Source: Firmicutes bacterium TM09-10 (GTDB taxonomy: Bacteria; Bacillota; Clostridia; Lachnospirales; Lachnospiraceae). Taken from it: a stretch of 64,000 nucleotides of DNA. Numbering within the stretch: the stretch's first letter is position 1; the number at the start of each line of letters is the position of its first letter. The notes beneath the pieces are model-generated. The model was not told where the DNA came from. It made no database searches and worked only from the letters and a program-made list of their open reading frames with translations. Shown in pieces: positions 1 through 10,623 of this stretch. The position numbers and the translations under genes were made by a program. The stretch lies in assembly GCA_003481005.1 (NCBI GenBank), contig QUKC01000008.1:62001-126000 (forward strand), written 5' to 3'.

Positions 1-1401
1 CTCCTGTTTCTCTGCCCGGTAGCATTCCCCGGACATATAGTTTACCACATAATCGTTTCCGGTCGCGTTGCTTTCTCCATCTAACTCGTGATATTCCCGA
101 TAAAGATAATAATGATGATTGTTGATCGTGAGGGCATACTTAAAAGTATAGAGGTTACGGCCATCTCCATCCGGAACATCTCCCTGCAGGGAATTCACTA
201 CTCCGGCATTTTTTAACGTCAAAAGCAGCTGGTTGGATGCCGCCTCCATGCTCAGGAGCGGATGCAGGTTCAACGTATAATTACACTCCGTTACGCTGCC
301 TGTCACACCGTCCGGAGCAATTGTGACAAATTTAAAGGTGGAATATCCAACCGGGAGCCAAAATGGCTCTTCGTAGCGGGTCGATGATGCGGTCGGTTCT
401 GTTTTATCCATTGTATAGTAAACGCTGCAGCCATCCGGTACATCCACCTCAATCCGTACGGGTTTACCGTAGTTTCCGGGAAGCGGCGTCACATAGGGTG
501 CATCCGGCCTGCTGATATCTATGTAATAGTTTGCAGAAGAGATATCGCTGGCAATTCCGTAATGATTTACAAACAAAGCCTTTATCTCATAGCCTCCGTC
601 CTTCAATGGAATTGGTGAAGTATAGACCTGACTGTTTTCATCCGGCACCGAGCCGTCTGTTGTAAAATAAATAGTTCCTGCCGCATTGCCAATCAGCTTT
701 AAATTCTGCGCTTCCCGGTAAGTCCCGCTTTGAAGGTCGAATTCCGGCGGATTTGCCATATAATCTAAATACTGGCTCTGGATCTGGACATCCGGGCAAC
801 TCTGCATCAGCGCATTGATCGCTGCATAGTCGTTTTGTTTTTCATAAATAGCGACACAACGACGATAGGCGTCTTCGCAGGAAGCATCCATATCGAGGAT
901 CGTCAGGCAAAGCTCCTTTGCCTCTTCCAGCTTTCCTTCAAAATAGTAGCAGGAAGACAGCGCATTTAAGTATTCCACATTTCTGGGATCCTGTTCGACC
1001 AACAGCTCCAGAAGCTCCGCTGCAGAATCGTAGGATTTCTCCTTCATCTGCACAGTAGCCTTTTCATACCGATATTCCGGGGTATGATGCCAAAAAATCA
1101 GGCTCATGCCCGCGCAGAGAGCTGCTGCGGCAAAAAGGCCTGCAAACACCTTCCAGCGTTTTTTTCTGCGGTTTTTCATCGAAGGCTGCTTTTCCGGCAC
1201 AGCGCTTTGCCCTGCATCTGTCTCCGGTTTGCTATCCTCCGAAGCTTTCTCCGCGATCTGGGTTCCAACATCGGAAAGCGCTTTATGGAGGCTCGTTTCC
1301 AGCGCCGGATCAAACTCCGGGACGATCTGGATTTCCCTGCCGCAATGCTCACAGTACATCTGTCCTTCTTTCATGTCTGCGCCGCATCTGGGGCATTTCA
1401 T
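1..1401 (-). CDS. Zinc-ribbon, membrane-anchored TPR / chitobiase-C-like repeat protein (3' end cut by window)
   Basis: An open frame runs from an ATG at 1401 to the window edge (467 codons) with no stop, so the C-terminus is missing. Residues 3-20 carry a CxxC...CxxC zinc ribbon (C3, C6, C17, C20). An acidic linker follows, then a basic stretch and a membrane segment at about 84-104, then TPR-like helices at about 110-190. Two beta domains come next (about 200-340) with the YFTTDG and YYTMDK signatures of the chitobiase/hexosaminidase C-terminal (FN3-like) family. The ATG overlaps the folD stop as ATGA, so it is probably translated by coupling. The likely form is a single-pass protein with the zinc ribbon inside and the beta domains outside. 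Its function is unknown; a cell-envelope or sensory role is a guess. Confidence 0.8.
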   Translation of the reverse strand, partial: MKCPRCGADMKEGQMYCEHCGREIQIVPEFDPALETSLHKALSDVGTQIAEKASEDSKPETDAGQSAVPEKQPSMKNRRKKRWKVFAGLFAAAALCAGMSLIFWHHTPEYRYEKATVQMKEKSYDSAAELLELLVEQDPRNVEYLNALSSCYYFEGKLEEAKELCLTILDMDASCEDAYRRCVAIYEKQNDYAAINALMQSCPDVQIQSQYLDYMANPPEFDLQSGTYREAQNLKLIGNAAGTIYFTTDGSVPDENSQVYTSPIPLKDGGYEIKALFVNHYGIASDISSANYYIDISRPDAPYVTPLPGNYGKPVRIEVDVPDGCSVYYTMDKTEPTASSTRYEEPFWLPVGYSTFKFVTIAPDGVTGSVTECNYTLNLHPLLSMEAASNQLLLTLKNAGVVNSLQGDVPDGDGRNLYTFKYALTINNHHYYLYREYHELDGESNATGNDYVVNYMSGECYRAEKQE

Positions 1402-2243
1402 AGGCGTCTTCTCCTGCTTTCAATACAATTTTTCATCAGCATGGCGATCGTCATAGGGCCGACGCCGCCAGGAACCGGCGTGATGGCAGAAGCGACCGGG
1501 AATACGCTTTCATAGTCTACATCGCCGCAGAGATGGTTTGCTTCGTCTCTGTGAATGCCGACATCGATCACGGCTGCGCCGGGCTTGACATATTCCGCAT
1601 CAATCATCTGCCGTTTGCCGATCGCAACGACAAGGATATCCGCACGCTTTGTCACCTCTTTCAAATTTACCGTATGGGAATGTGCGATTGTGACGGTTCC
1701 GTTTTCTGCAAGCAACAGCTGTGCGATCGGTTTACCGACGATATTGCTTCTGCCGATCACAACGCACTCTTTTCCGTCGATCCGGATATCAGAGCGCTTT
1801 AACAGCTCAATGATGCCCGCCGGAGTGCCGGGGACAAAGCCCTCTTCCCCGCAGCTCAATGCGCCGACATTGTAAGGATGGAAGCCGTCGACGTCCTTTG
1901 CAGGGTCGATGGCATTTAAAACATCTTTTTCATTGATATGTCCGGGCAGGGGAAGCTGCACCAAAATGCCGTCCACGTCCTCCCGGGCGTTCAATTCCTG
2001 AATCAGGGAAAGCAGTTTCTCCTCCGACGTCGTTTCTTCCAGTTCATAGGAAAGGCTGTGGATTCCAAGCTCCTCACAGGTTCGCTGTTTGTTTCTGACA
2101 TAGACACACGATGCGGGGTCCTGACCGACCTGAATAACCGCCAGCGTTACGGTAATGTTGTCTTTTGCAAGCTGCTGTACCTGTTCCTTTAATTCCTGCT
2201 TGATCTGTGCGGCAATCGCTTTTCCGTCAATTCTTTTTGCCAT
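1398..2243 (-). CDS. folD: Bifunctional methylene-THF dehydrogenase / methenyl-THF cyclohydrolase
   Basis: Cytosolic enzyme that interconverts 5,10-methylene-, 5,10-methenyl- and 10-formyl-tetrahydrofolate using NADP. It is 281 residues long, normal for FolD. The catalytic YxxxK motif is Y48-K52. ILVQLPLPGH and GFHPYNVG mark the folate site, and the Rossmann segment reads VVIGRSNIVGKPIAQLL. It lies 39 bp downstream of fhs in the same direction, the classic pairing for one-carbon metabolism, so the two are probably co-transcribed. Its stop overlaps the start of the following membrane protein. Confidence 0.97.
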   Translation of the reverse strand: MAKRIDGKAIAAQIKQELKEQVQQLAKDNITVTLAVIQVGQDPASCVYVRNKQRTCEELGIHSLSYELEETTSEEKLLSLIQELNAREDVDGILVQLPLPGHINEKDVLNAIDPAKDVDGFHPYNVGALSCGEEGFVPGTPAGIIELLKRSDIRIDGKECVVIGRSNIVGKPIAQLLLAENGTVTIAHSHTVNLKEVTKRADILVVAIGKRQMIDAEYVKPGAAVIDVGIHRDEANHLCGDVDYESVFPVASAITPVPGGVGPMTIAMLMKNCIESRRRRL

Positions 2244-2282
2244 GTTGTAGGGTCCTCTCTCGGTTATTTTTCAGGCAACGGA

Positions 2283-3953
2283 TCAGAACAGCCCTGTGAT
2301 CTTTCCGTTCTCGTCCACATCGATATTGACGGCAGCCGGAACCTTCGGCAGTCCGGGCATCGTCATCACCGCGCCGGTCAATGCAACCACAAAGCCGGCG
2401 CCTGCGGATACATACACGTCGCGAACCGTAATCGTAAAGCCTTCCGGGCGTCCTAACAGCTTTGCGTTATCCGACAGGGAATACTGTGTCTTTGCCATGC
2501 AGACCGGAAGATTTCCAAAGCCCATCTCTTCGAGCTTCCTGATCTGTCTGGATGCCTCTGCGGTATAGGAAACAGAAGCCGCACCGTAAATCTTTGTCGC
2601 AATGCAGCCGATCTTTTCTTTGATCGGAAGATTTTCGTCGTACAGCGGAGCAAAATGACTTTCTTTTTCTTCCAGAGTCTTTAATACTTTCTCCGCAAGC
2701 GCAATGCCGCCCTCGCCGCCCTGTGCCCAGACGTTGGACAGTGCGAACTCACAGCCTCTTTCTTCACAGAACTGCTGTACAAAATTCGTCTCTGCCTCAG
2801 TGTCGGTCAGGAAGGAGTTTAAGGTAACAACCACCGGAACGCCAAACTGCTGCAGGTTTTCGATGTGCTTCTCCAGGTTGACAATGCCCTTTTTGAGCGC
2901 GTCCAGATTTTCCGCAGACAGGTCTTCCTTTGCAATGCCGCCGTTATACTTGAGTGCACGGATCGTTGCAACCAAAACGACTGCATCCGGCTTTAAGCCA
3001 GCCATCCGGCATTTGATATCGAAAAACTTCTCTGCGCCGAGGTCTGCACCAAAGCCGGCCTCTGTGATCGTATAATCCGCCATTTTCAGGGCTGCCTTTG
3101 TTGCACGGACAGAGTTACAGCCGTGTGCGATATTGGCAAAGGGTCCGCCGTGGACGATCGCCGGAGTATGCTCGAGCGTCTGGATCAGATTGGGCTTTAA
3201 CGCGTCCTTAAGCAGGGCTGCCATTGCGCCAACCGCCTTTAAATCAGCTGCGGTCACCGGCTCTCCCTGATAGTTATAGGCAACGACGATTTTTGCCAGA
3301 CGCGCCTTTAAATCATCCATGTCATCTGCCAGGCAGAGGATCGCCATAATCTCAGAAGCGACGGTGATCACGAAATGGTCTTCCCGGACAACGCCGTCCG
3401 CTTTTGCACCGAGACCGACAACGATATTTCTCAGCACGCGGTCGTTCATATCCTCGCAGCGTTTCCATAAGATCTGTCTGGAGTCGATCCCAAGCGCATT
3501 GCCTTGCTGGATATGGTTGTCTAAAAGCGCCGCCAGAAGGTTATTTGCAGAAGTAATCGCATGAAAATCCCCGGTAAAATGCAGGTTTAAGTCTTCCATC
3601 GGAACGACCTGCGCATAACCGCCGCCGGCTGCCCCGCCCTTAATGCCAAAACAAGGGCCAAGAGAAGGCTCACGCAGCGCAATCACCGCTTTTTTGCCCA
3701 TTTTTGCAAATGCCTCGCCCAGTCCGACGCTGGTCGTTGTCTTGCCCTCCCCGGCAGGGGTCGGATTGATTGCTGTCACTAAAATCAGTTTTCCGTCTTT
3801 GCGGTCTTCGATGGATTTTAAATATTCGTCGGAAAGCTTCGCTTTATATTTGCCATAAAGCTCCAGATCGTCTTCCGGAATATCCAGATGCTCGGCCACT
3901 TTCTGAATCGGCCATAAAACAGCTTCCTGTGCGATTTCGATATCTGATTTCAT
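2283..3953 (-). CDS. fhs: Formate--tetrahydrofolate ligase
   Basis: ATP-dependent activation of formate onto tetrahydrofolate, giving 10-formyl-THF for purines, formyl-Met or reductive one-carbon flow. It is 556 residues, full length. The P-loop is at residues 65-72 (TPAGEGKT). The [19 protein letters not shown] segment and the [16 protein letters not shown] stretch are typical of the family. The gene leads a fhs-folD pair and lies 55 bp downstream of ftsK. No Wood-Ljungdahl gene is in the window, so an acetogenic role cannot be inferred from this gene alone. Confidence 0.98.
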   Translation of the reverse strand: MKSDIEIAQEAVLWPIQKVAEHLDIPEDDLELYGKYKAKLSDEYLKSIEDRKDGKLILVTAINPTPAGEGKTTTSVGLGEAFAKMGKKAVIALREPSLGPCFGIKGGAAGGGYAQVVPMEDLNLHFTGDFHAITSANNLLAALLDNHIQQGNALGIDSRQILWKRCEDMNDRVLRNIVVGLGAKADGVVREDHFVITVASEIMAILCLADDMDDLKARLAKIVVAYNYQGEPVTAADLKAVGAMAALLKDALKPNLIQTLEHTPAIVHGGPFANIAHGCNSVRATKAALKMADYTITEAGFGADLGAEKFFDIKCRMAGLKPDAVVLVATIRALKYNGGIAKEDLSAENLDALKKGIVNLEKHIENLQQFGVPVVVTLNSFLTDTEAETNFVQQFCEERGCEFALSNVWAQGGEGGIALAEKVLKTLEEKESHFAPLYDENLPIKEKIGCIATKIYGAASVSYTAEASRQIRKLEEMGFGNLPVCMAKTQYSLSDNAKLLGRPEGFTITVRDVYVSAGAGFVVALTGAVMTMPGLPKVPAAVNIDVDENGKITGLF

Positions 3954-4008
3954 CTATTCATTCTCCTTTGCCTGTGTTTGAAATGTTCTATGCTTTTGTA
4001 TGCTGATA

Positions 4009-7000
4009 TCAGAGGATTTCCTCTACCAGCTGTTCAAACTCTGTTTCGGTCATCAGTACCTTACGGGGCTTGGTACCCTCTTCTTCCCCGACGACACCGA
4101 CCTCCGCCAGCTGATCCATAAGCCGGGCGGCGCGGTTAAAGCCGATCTTAAAGACTCTCTGCAGCATACCGATCGATGCTTTGTCCTTTTCGATAATAAA
4201 GCGTCCCGCATCTGCAAAGTAGGCATCATATTCCGGTCCGGATGAGCCGGATGCGGCACCGCCCGAAGAGGTTCCGATGGATTTCATCTTTTCCTCGATT
4301 TCATTGCTGGCATCGTAAACATTACCGATGTTCTGATTTTTTAAGAAATCCACGACATCAGACACTTCATTATCCGAAACGAATGCACCCTGCACCCGGA
4401 CAGGCTTGGAATAGCCCTGTGGGTAAAAGAGCATATCGCCCTTTCCGAGCAGCTTCTCTGCTCCGTTCATATCCAGAATGGTACGGGAATCGACGCCGCT
4501 GGAGACCGCGAATGCGACACGGCTCGGCATGTTCGCCTTAATCAGTCCCGTGATGACATCGACGGAGGGGCGCTGAGTCGCAATGATCAGATGGATGCCT
4601 GCCGCTCTTGCAAGCTGTGCCAGCCGGCAGATCGCTTCTTCCACCTCTCCCGGTGCGACCATCATCAGGTCGGCAAGCTCATCCACGATAATGACGATCT
4701 GCGGAAGGTCGTTGGGTACGCCCTCTTCTCCCTTTTGTCTTCGTTCTTCGAGCTTCTTATTATATCCTTTTAAGTCGCGGACATTGCTGTCTGCAAATTT
4801 CTGATATCGGTCGGTCATTTCCGCAACGCCCCACTGCAGCGCAGCCGACGCTTTTTTCGGATCGGTTACGACAGGAATTAACAGGTGCGGAATGCCATTG
4901 TACACACTCAGCTCTACAACCTTGGGGTCGACGAGGATCAGTTTGACTTCCGAAGGCTTCGCTTTATATAAAATGCTCATAATCAGCGTATTGATGCAGA
5001 CGGATTTTCCGGAACCGGTGGATCCTGCGATCAGCATATGCGGCATCTTTGCAATGTCGGATACGACCACCTTGCCGGCGATGTCCTTGCCGACTGCAAA
5101 AGCAATTTTGGACGGGAAGTTCGAAAACGCATCCGTTTCCAAAAGCTCCCGCAGTCCGACTGCCATCGTCTCTTTGTTCGGAACCTCGATACCGATTGCG
5201 GCCTTGCCGGGAATCGGTGCTTCGATTCGGATATCTGTCGCAGCGAGGTTTAGCTTGATATCGTCCGCCAGACCCAGAATCTTGCTGACTTTTACGCCAT
5301 GATCGGGCTGCAGCTCATACCGGGTTACGGTAGGTCCCTGGCTGATATCTGTAACAGTGACCTTTACGCCGAAGGTCTGCAGCGTATCCTCGAGGTGCTT
5401 CGCCGTTTCTCTCAGCTCGCACTCGCTGTCCATATTATTGGCGTTGTTGCTTTTATGTAGCAGCGACAGCGGTGGATAATGGTATACGACAGGCTTTGGT
5501 GGCTGTTGTGCCGCCTGCTTTTCCTGTTCTTTCTGTTTCTTAGCAAGCTCCTGACCAACGACAGTGGCTTCTGTAGCGGTCTGCGGTGCTTTGGGGGGCA
5601 CAGCTTTGGGGCGCGGCACTCCGGTACTTTGCAGGTTTTGGGTTGGAATCACGGTCGGCTCCTCCGCAGCGTCCATGTTGTCATTCCATGGAAGCTTGGG
5701 CGGCACAGCGTCGAATTTGTCCGAATCCGACTGCTCCAATTCCTGTGCAGGAGCAAGCTTCTGTGATGCACAGGCAGGCTGTGTATCCATATGCAGGGTA
5801 ACCTCCGGTGCAGAAGTTTCCACCACAGAAGTTTCCACCACAGAAGTTTCCACCCTGGATTCCAGTGGTACAAATGATTCTGTCTGCTGCGGCTGTTTCG
5901 GTTCCAGGTAGTGAACCTCTTTCATATCCTGATAAACATCCGCCTGCGGCTTGATGGTCACAGGATCCTGCATTCCCGATAAAAATGCATCCGCCGGTTC
6001 TGCGGTGTTGTCCTGGGGGACAGGGGTTGTGTCACTGTCATTGTTCAAATATGCGGAATGAATCCGCACATGACTCATTAAAGCTGAGCCGGATGCATCC
6101 GCTGCAGCCGCAGGAATGCTCTCTTTTGCTGTGATGATCGATGATGTCGCTAAAACAGCTGCCCCACTCGCAACCGCTGCATCGGGAAACGTTTCATTCC
6201 TGCGGTCTGCATCGAGGTTGACACTTACCGGTCTGACGGTATACTGCTCCGTCACCTGACCGGGATTTTCTGTTATGGTGATTTCGTGCATGTCCTCGCG
6301 ACGGCCGACAGATGCCTTGCGCAGCGTCGTGTCCGCCATAATGCCCGTGCTTTTTTTCTCCATCCGGAAGATCTGATCTGCATCCTGACGTGCCTGAGCC
6401 TCTTCCTTGCGGCGTTGTTTGGCTTCGCGCTGCTGCTCTGCGTTAAGCTGCTTCTGGCGGGCGAGCTGTTTTCTTTCTTTTTCGCGGGCGAGTTCTTCTT
6501 CTCTGCGTTTCTCGGAACGTTCTTCGTTTTCCTGGCGGAGACGTTTGCTGCGCTCTTCGTTTGCCTGTCGGCGCTGTTCATAGCGCTCTTCGCTCTCTTT
6601 CCGGCGTCTTTCGCTGCGCTCGCGGTACCTCTGCGCATCGGAACGTGCCGTCTCATAGACATATCTGCCGGAAGTCTTTACACCGTTCACAAACGAACGC
6701 TCTGTGATAATAACTGTGCAGATAATCACCAACACCAACAAAAGCAGTACTGTGCCGACCATGCCAAGAAGTCGGTGCAGCCCCCAGGCAAGGGAGCCGG
6801 ATATGACACCGCCGCCCAGCCGCTTTTGGGCGCTTTCCAGATACAGCTCCCGGATCGAATAATCCATCGACAGCGTCCCCCCCTGAAACAGGAGCGAGCA
6901 GACTACACCAAGCAGGAAAAACAGGACGATTCCCGCCGTCAGCTTCATGGATGCGATCCGGTTTCCCTGATTGGAAATGCCAAACGCGATTGCAATAAAG

Positions 7001-7278
7001 GCAAGTACCGGCAGTGCATATGCCATCGTGCCGAAAATACCGAACATTACGCGGCTGATCTGATTGCCGATGACACCGATCACGCCGAAATTGCATAAAA
7101 ATAGCAATATTGTGAGTGCTAATACGCCGATCAGGATAATTTCGCTTGTAATCGCGCTTTGTGCCTGAAGCTCAGCTGCACTCGGTTTTCTGGTTGTTTT
7201 TTGTTTTCCACCCTTTGCGCCGCCTCTGCCTGTTTTCGCAGGGGTCTTTTTCCTTCCTTTCGACGCAGTTGATGCCAT
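4009..7278 (-). CDS. FtsK/SpoIIIE-family DNA translocase
   Basis: Septal DNA pump that clears the chromosome from the division or sporulation septum. About four membrane segments lie in residues 40-200. A strongly charged Arg/Glu-rich stretch, probably coiled coil, follows at about 215-300, then a long Pro/Ala/Thr linker. The motor has the Walker [10 protein letters not shown] and the [11 protein letters not shown] box, and a gamma winged-helix DNA-reading domain ends the protein. The total is 1089 residues, longer than the roughly 750-800 of Bacillus SpoIIIE because of the linker. The ATG at 7278 is preferred over one two codons upstream because it lies 7 nt after GGAGG. Whether it acts as FtsK or SpoIIIE is not resolved here. 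Confidence 0.95.
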   Translation of the reverse strand: MASTASKGRKKTPAKTGRGGAKGGKQKTTRKPSAAELQAQSAITSEIILIGVLALTILLFLCNFGVIGVIGNQISRVMFGIFGTMAYALPVLAFIAIAFGISNQGNRIASMKLTAGIVLFFLLGVVCSLLFQGGTLSMDYSIRELYLESAQKRLGGGVISGSLAWGLHRLLGMVGTVLLLLVLVIICTVIITERSFVNGVKTSGRYVYETARSDAQRYRERSERRRKESEERYEQRRQANEERSKRLRQENEERSEKRREEELAREKERKQLARQKQLNAEQQREAKQRRKEEAQARQDADQIFRMEKKSTGIMADTTLRKASVGRREDMHEITITENPGQVTEQYTVRPVSVNLDADRRNETFPDAAVASGAAVLATSSIITAKESIPAAAADASGSALMSHVRIHSAYLNNDSDTTPVPQDNTAEPADAFLSGMQDPVTIKPQADVYQDMKEVHYLEPKQPQQTESFVPLESRVETSVVETSVVETSAPEVTLHMDTQPACASQKLAPAQELEQSDSDKFDAVPPKLPWNDNMDAAEEPTVIPTQNLQSTGVPRPKAVPPKAPQTATEATVVGQELAKKQKEQEKQAAQQPPKPVVYHYPPLSLLHKSNNANNMDSECELRETAKHLEDTLQTFGVKVTVTDISQGPTVTRYELQPDHGVKVSKILGLADDIKLNLAATDIRIEAPIPGKAAIGIEVPNKETMAVGLRELLETDAFSNFPSKIAFAVGKDIAGKVVVSDIAKMPHMLIAGSTGSGKSVCINTLIMSILYKAKPSEVKLILVDPKVVELSVYNGIPHLLIPVVTDPKKASAALQWGVAEMTDRYQKFADSNVRDLKGYNKKLEERRQKGEEGVPNDLPQIVIIVDELADLMMVAPGEVEEAICRLAQLARAAGIHLIIATQRPSVDVITGLIKANMPSRVAFAVSSGVDSRTILDMNGAEKLLGKGDMLFYPQGYSKPVRVQGAFVSDNEVSDVVDFLKNQNIGNVYDASNEIEEKMKSIGTSSGGAASGSSGPEYDAYFADAGRFIIEKDKASIGMLQRVFKIGFNRAARLMDQLAEVGVVGEEEGTKPRKVLMTETEFEQLVEEIL
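5811..5854. repeat. 15-bp tandem repeat inside the ftsK linker
   Basis: Three near-perfect copies of a 15-bp unit (cacagaagtttccac) lie in frame. They encode a repeated VVETS motif in the disordered linker of the translocase. Copy number could vary by slippage without breaking the frame. Confidence 0.75.
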
Positions 7279-7372
7279 AATCATCCCTCCAACTGACCTG
7301 CCTTTTTTCTACATCTGCAAAATGGATTTTTAAATTAGCATAGGCAGAAAAAGACTAGATCAATTTAGTATA

Positions 7373-8104
7373 TCACTTAATTTTCTTCTTGTCACTATTG
7401 CTGTTTTTCTTTTTCATCCGACCTGCCCGATAGCCGTCTGCCAGCTCATGAAGCTTCTGCACTGCCTCGCGAATACCGCCGACGGAAGAAATGATCCCTT
7501 CATACACCGCCTGCTCTCCGACAAGAATCGTCCCGAGGTCACGGCTCAACATCCCCTGTCTGATCATCATCTCTTCCATCCGCTGCTTGGAAACACTGCA
7601 ATGGCTGCAGACAAAACCGGTGATCCGATCCTGAATCTGCCGGAAATAATCATAGGTCTGCTGTGCGCCGATCACCGTCCCGTTCATGCGAACCGGATGG
7701 ATTACCATTGTCCCGGACGGCACAATGTAGGAATAATCCGTGCTCACCGCGATCGGGACGCCGATGGAATGACTGCCGCCCAGCACAAGGGAAACGGTCG
7801 GCTTGCTCAAAGAAGCGATCATCTCTGCAATCGCAAGCCCCGCTTCGACATCTCCGCCCATCGTATTTAGCAAAACAAGCAGACCGCTAATATTCTTACT
7901 GTCCTCTATCGCCGCCAGCTGCGGTAGAATATGTTCATATTTTGTCGTTTTGGAGCTGCTTCCGAGGTTGTCATGCCCCTCAATTTCCCCGATGATCGTC
8001 AGCAGATGGATCGAGGTTTCTTCCTTATTATCTGTAAGCGTTAACTGACCGGTCTGCTCGATTCGCTCGTCCCGGTGCATTTCCTGTTCTTCTTTTTTTC
8101 CCAT
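7373..8104 (-). CDS. ClpP-fold serine protease (TepA-like)
   Basis: A 243-residue member of the ClpP/crotonase-fold peptidase group, closest in layout to Bacillus TepA (YmfB), which is also encoded beside spoIIIE. LLNTMGGDVEAGLAIAEMI is the oligomer/active-site strand region. GGSHSIGVPIA holds the candidate nucleophile serine and MVIHPVRMNG the candidate histidine. The C-terminus is lysine-rich, and no signal peptide is seen, so it is cytosolic. It lies 94 bp upstream of ftsK. The start ATG sits directly behind an intrinsic-terminator-like hairpin that contains its ribosome binding site. The substrate is unknown. Confidence 0.85.
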   Translation of the reverse strand: MGKKEEQEMHRDERIEQTGQLTLTDNKEETSIHLLTIIGEIEGHDNLGSSSKTTKYEHILPQLAAIEDSKNISGLLVLLNTMGGDVEAGLAIAEMIASLSKPTVSLVLGGSHSIGVPIAVSTDYSYIVPSGTMVIHPVRMNGTVIGAQQTYDYFRQIQDRITGFVCSHCSVSKQRMEEMMIRQGMLSRDLGTILVGEQAVYEGIISSVGGIREAVQKLHELADGYRAGRMKKKNSNSDKKKIK

Positions 8105-8106
8105 AA

Positions 8107-8155
8107 AAAATCACTCCCGCATTTCTTTTTCAAAAAGGATGTGCAGGAGTGATTT
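8107..8155 (-). terminator. Terminator-like hairpin overlapping the clpP-like ribosome binding site
   Basis: Read on the minus strand, AATCACTCCTGCA pairs with TGCGGGAGTGATT. This gives a 13-bp stem with one G-U pair, followed by six T and then the ATG of the ClpP-like gene. The GGGAG Shine-Dalgarno lies in the 3' arm. The hairpin can therefore both end the upstream small gene and mask translation of the protease. Confidence 0.7.
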
Positions 8156-8158
8156 ATT

Positions 8159-8416
8159 TTATACATCAAAATCATCGTTATCCGCAACCGGAATTTCATA
8201 AAACATAAGATCCGGCGACGGTTCAAAAGCGTAATTCATTTCTTTGCGGACATGTCGTTTGGGAACGGGAAGCGGGTTATCCAGATATTCTCCCGGCGCA
8301 GGCTTTGGTGGTTCCTTTGGCGCTTTCTCAAAAAGCGCAGACTCCCCCTCCTGCCAAAACTCAGCTGCCGGTATGGTATTCTGTGAAGCGTGTTTCTTCT
8401 TTTTCCCCCAACTCAT
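8159..8416 (-). CDS. Small hypothetical protein, proline- and charge-rich
   Basis: An 85-residue open frame with an AGGG-type ribosome binding site. It starts with a basic segment (MSWGKKKKHA), has a proline-rich middle (KEPPKPAPGEY) and ends with an acidic tail (DNDDFDV). No membrane segment, cysteine cluster or enzyme motif is visible, and it is probably largely disordered. It sits between metY and the ClpP-like gene on the same strand and ends just before the hairpin that overlaps the protease start. I do not recognise a named family. Confidence 0.6.
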   Translation of the reverse strand: MSWGKKKKHASQNTIPAAEFWQEGESALFEKAPKEPPKPAPGEYLDNPLPVPKRHVRKEMNYAFEPSPDLMFYEIPVADNDDFDV

Positions 8417-8477
8417 GCTTCGCCCTCACTGTGCAAAAAAACTCTTTCCCATAGGATCAAAACGCAATACGAGGATT

Positions 8478-9746
8478 TTAGAGTGCCTGTTCCAGATCCG
8501 CGATGATATCGTTTACATTTTCAATACCGACGGAAAGACGGATCAGATCGGGCGCTACGCCGGCCTCTTTTAACTGCTCATCGTTCATCTGACGATGCGT
8601 ATGGCTGGCAGGATGCAGAATGCTGGTGCGGGAATCCGCCACATGGGTAACAATAGCTGCAAGCTTTAACTTATCCATCATTTCTTCCGCCGCCTTGCGT
8701 CCGCCTTTTAAGCCAAAGGAAATGACGCCGCAGGTGCCGTTCGGCATGTATTTCTGTGCCAGCTCATAATATTTGCTGCTCTTTAAGCCGGGGTAGTTGA
8801 CCCATGCAACCTTCTCGTTCGCTTCCAGAAACTCCGCAACCTTCTGCGCATTGTAGCAGTGGCGTTCCATCCGAAGCGGCAGCGTCTCCAGACCGACATT
8901 CAGCAGAAACGCGTTCTGAGGAGACTGTACCGCGCCGAGATCGCGCATCAGCTGGGAGGTTGCCTTGGTTATGTATGCCGCCTTGCCGAATTTTTCGGTA
9001 TAAACTACACCGTGATAGGATTCATCCGGTGCGCAGAGTCCCGGAAACTTATCCGGGTATGCAGACCAGTCGAAATTGCCGGAATCTACGATCGCACCGC
9101 CCAGCGCCATTGCATGACCGTCCATATATTTGGTGGTGGAATGTGTTACGATATCGACCCCCCATTCGAATGGATTACAGTTGATCGGGGTCGGAAACGT
9201 GTTGTCAACGATTAACGGTACATGATGTGCATGCGCCGCACGGGCGAATTTTTCAAAATCCAACACAACCAGCGCGGGATTTGCCAGAGATTCCGCCATA
9301 ACACATTTGGTATTGGGCTGGAACGCCTTGCAGATCGTCTCGTAATCCGCATCCGGGTCTACGACAGTACAGGATACGCCCATTTTTTTCATGGTAACCG
9401 CCAGCAGATTGAAAGTTCCGCCGTATACAGTGGACGATAATACGACATGGTCGCCCGCCTCGCAGATATTGAAAACGGCATAGTAGTTTGCCGCCTGTCC
9501 GGAACCGGTCAGCATCGCTGCTGCGCCGCCCTCCAGTTCACAGATTTTCTGTGCGACACAGTCGTTGGTCGGATTTGCCAGACGGCTGTAAAAATATCCG
9601 GATTCCTCCAGATCAAAAAGTCTGCCCATCTGCTCAGAGGATTCATATTTAAACGTCGTACTCTGATAAATCGGGAGCACTCTCGGCTCTCCGTTCTTCG
9701 GCTTCCAGCCAGACTGTATACAGATCGTTTCCTTTGCGTATGCCAT
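8478..9746 (-). CDS. metY: O-acetylhomoserine sulfhydrylase (PLP, Cys/Met metabolism family)
   Basis: Converts O-acetylhomoserine plus sulfide into homocysteine. It is 422 residues, the usual length of MetY and longer than cystathionine gamma-synthases. The PLP lysine lies in THSTTKYMDGH, and MLTGSGQAANYYAVFN and IVDNTFPTPINC are typical of the family. It agrees with the acetyl-type MetA encoded at about 52 kb. The gap to yebC upstream is 53 bp, with no SAM riboswitch or T-box in it, so it may be read through from yebC or from an unseen promoter. Confidence 0.93.
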   Translation of the reverse strand: MAYAKETICIQSGWKPKNGEPRVLPIYQSTTFKYESSEQMGRLFDLEESGYFYSRLANPTNDCVAQKICELEGGAAAMLTGSGQAANYYAVFNICEAGDHVVLSSTVYGGTFNLLAVTMKKMGVSCTVVDPDADYETICKAFQPNTKCVMAESLANPALVVLDFEKFARAAHAHHVPLIVDNTFPTPINCNPFEWGVDIVTHSTTKYMDGHAMALGGAIVDSGNFDWSAYPDKFPGLCAPDESYHGVVYTEKFGKAAYITKATSQLMRDLGAVQSPQNAFLLNVGLETLPLRMERHCYNAQKVAEFLEANEKVAWVNYPGLKSSKYYELAQKYMPNGTCGVISFGLKGGRKAAEEMMDKLKLAAIVTHVADSRTSILHPASHTHRQMNDEQLKEAGVAPDLIRLSVGIENVNDIIADLEQAL

Positions 9747-9799
9747 AGTATCCTCTTACCTCTTTGTCTTTCCGGCAAAAATCCGGTCTTTTGTCCGTT

Positions 9800-10531
9800 T
9801 TATTCTTCGTCCCAGTTGTGATATACTGCCTGAACGTCGTCATCCTCGTCCAGCAGATCCAGGGTACGCTGCAGTCCCTTTAATGCAGTCTCGTCTGTTA
9901 CCTTGACATAGTTCTGAGGAATCATGGTAACATCTGCGGATGCCATCGGAATGCCTGCCTTCTCCAGCGCTTCGCGCACTTCTTCAAAAGTATCGGGATC
10001 GGTCAGAATTTCGAAGCTGTCCTCTTCCTCGCTGAAATCCTCTGCGCCTGCATCCAGAGCGGTCATCATCAGATCGTCCGCTTCCATATCGCATTCTTCT
10101 TTATCGATGATGATCTGACCCTTCTTATCGAACATAAAGGATACACAGCCAGGTGTGCCAATGTTGCCGTTGCCCTTTGTGAACGCGCTTCTGACGTTGG
10201 CAGCGGTACGGTTCTTGTTATCGGTCAGAGCATCGACGATGATTGCGATTCCGCCGGGGCCATAGCCTTCGTAAGTAATATATTCGTAATTAACGTTGCC
10301 GACGTCGCCGGCAGCCTTCTTAATTCCTCGTTCAATGGTGTCGTTAGGCATGTTGTTGGATTTTGCCTTTGCAACGACCTGTGCCAGCTTGAAGTTGTTC
10401 GCAGGGTCAGGACCACCCTCTTTTACGGCAACTGCAATTTCTCTTCCGAGAATGGTGAAAATTTTTCCCTTTGCAGCGTCATTTTTTTCTTTTTTATGCT
10501 TGATGTTTGCAAATTTTGAATGTCCGGACAT
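9800..10531 (-). CDS. yebC: YebC/PmpR-family protein
   Basis: A 243-residue member of the YebC/PmpR family, with the hallmark start MSGHSKFANIKHKKEKNDAAKGK shortened here to MSGHSKFANIKHKK and the GPGGIAIIV core. Family members have been described as transcriptional regulators and, more recently, as factors that help ribosomes through proline stretches; the role here is not shown. A well-formed promoter lies just upstream, so this gene starts its own transcript rather than depending on mazF. Confidence 0.95.
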   Translation of the reverse strand: MSGHSKFANIKHKKEKNDAAKGKIFTILGREIAVAVKEGGPDPANNFKLAQVVAKAKSNNMPNDTIERGIKKAAGDVGNVNYEYITYEGYGPGGIAIIVDALTDNKNRTAANVRSAFTKGNGNIGTPGCVSFMFDKKGQIIIDKEECDMEADDLMMTALDAGAEDFSEEEDSFEILTDPDTFEEVREALEKAGIPMASADVTMIPQNYVKVTDETALKGLQRTLDLLDEDDDVQAVYHNWDEE

Positions 10532-10568
10532 TTCTTTTCTCCTTTATCTAACGTGTTTCTAGTTCTTT

Positions 10569-10597
10569 ATCATAGCATTTTGGCTGGAAAACGTCAA
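10569..10597 (-). promoter_or_regulatory. Promoter of yebC
   Basis: On the minus strand, TTGACG (-35, 10592-10597) and TATGAT (-10, 10569-10574) are separated by 17 bp, about 40 bp upstream of the yebC start codon. Confidence 0.7.
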
Positions 10598-10623
10598 GAA
10601 AACATCTGCTTTGTACGGTTTCT

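Noticed and set aside
5811..5854. CRISPR-like array in ftsK (and at 54681)
   Set aside because: These are in-frame tandem repeats without spacers.
9747..9799. A SAM riboswitch or T-box before metY
   Set aside because: The gap of 53 bp has no such motif and is too short.
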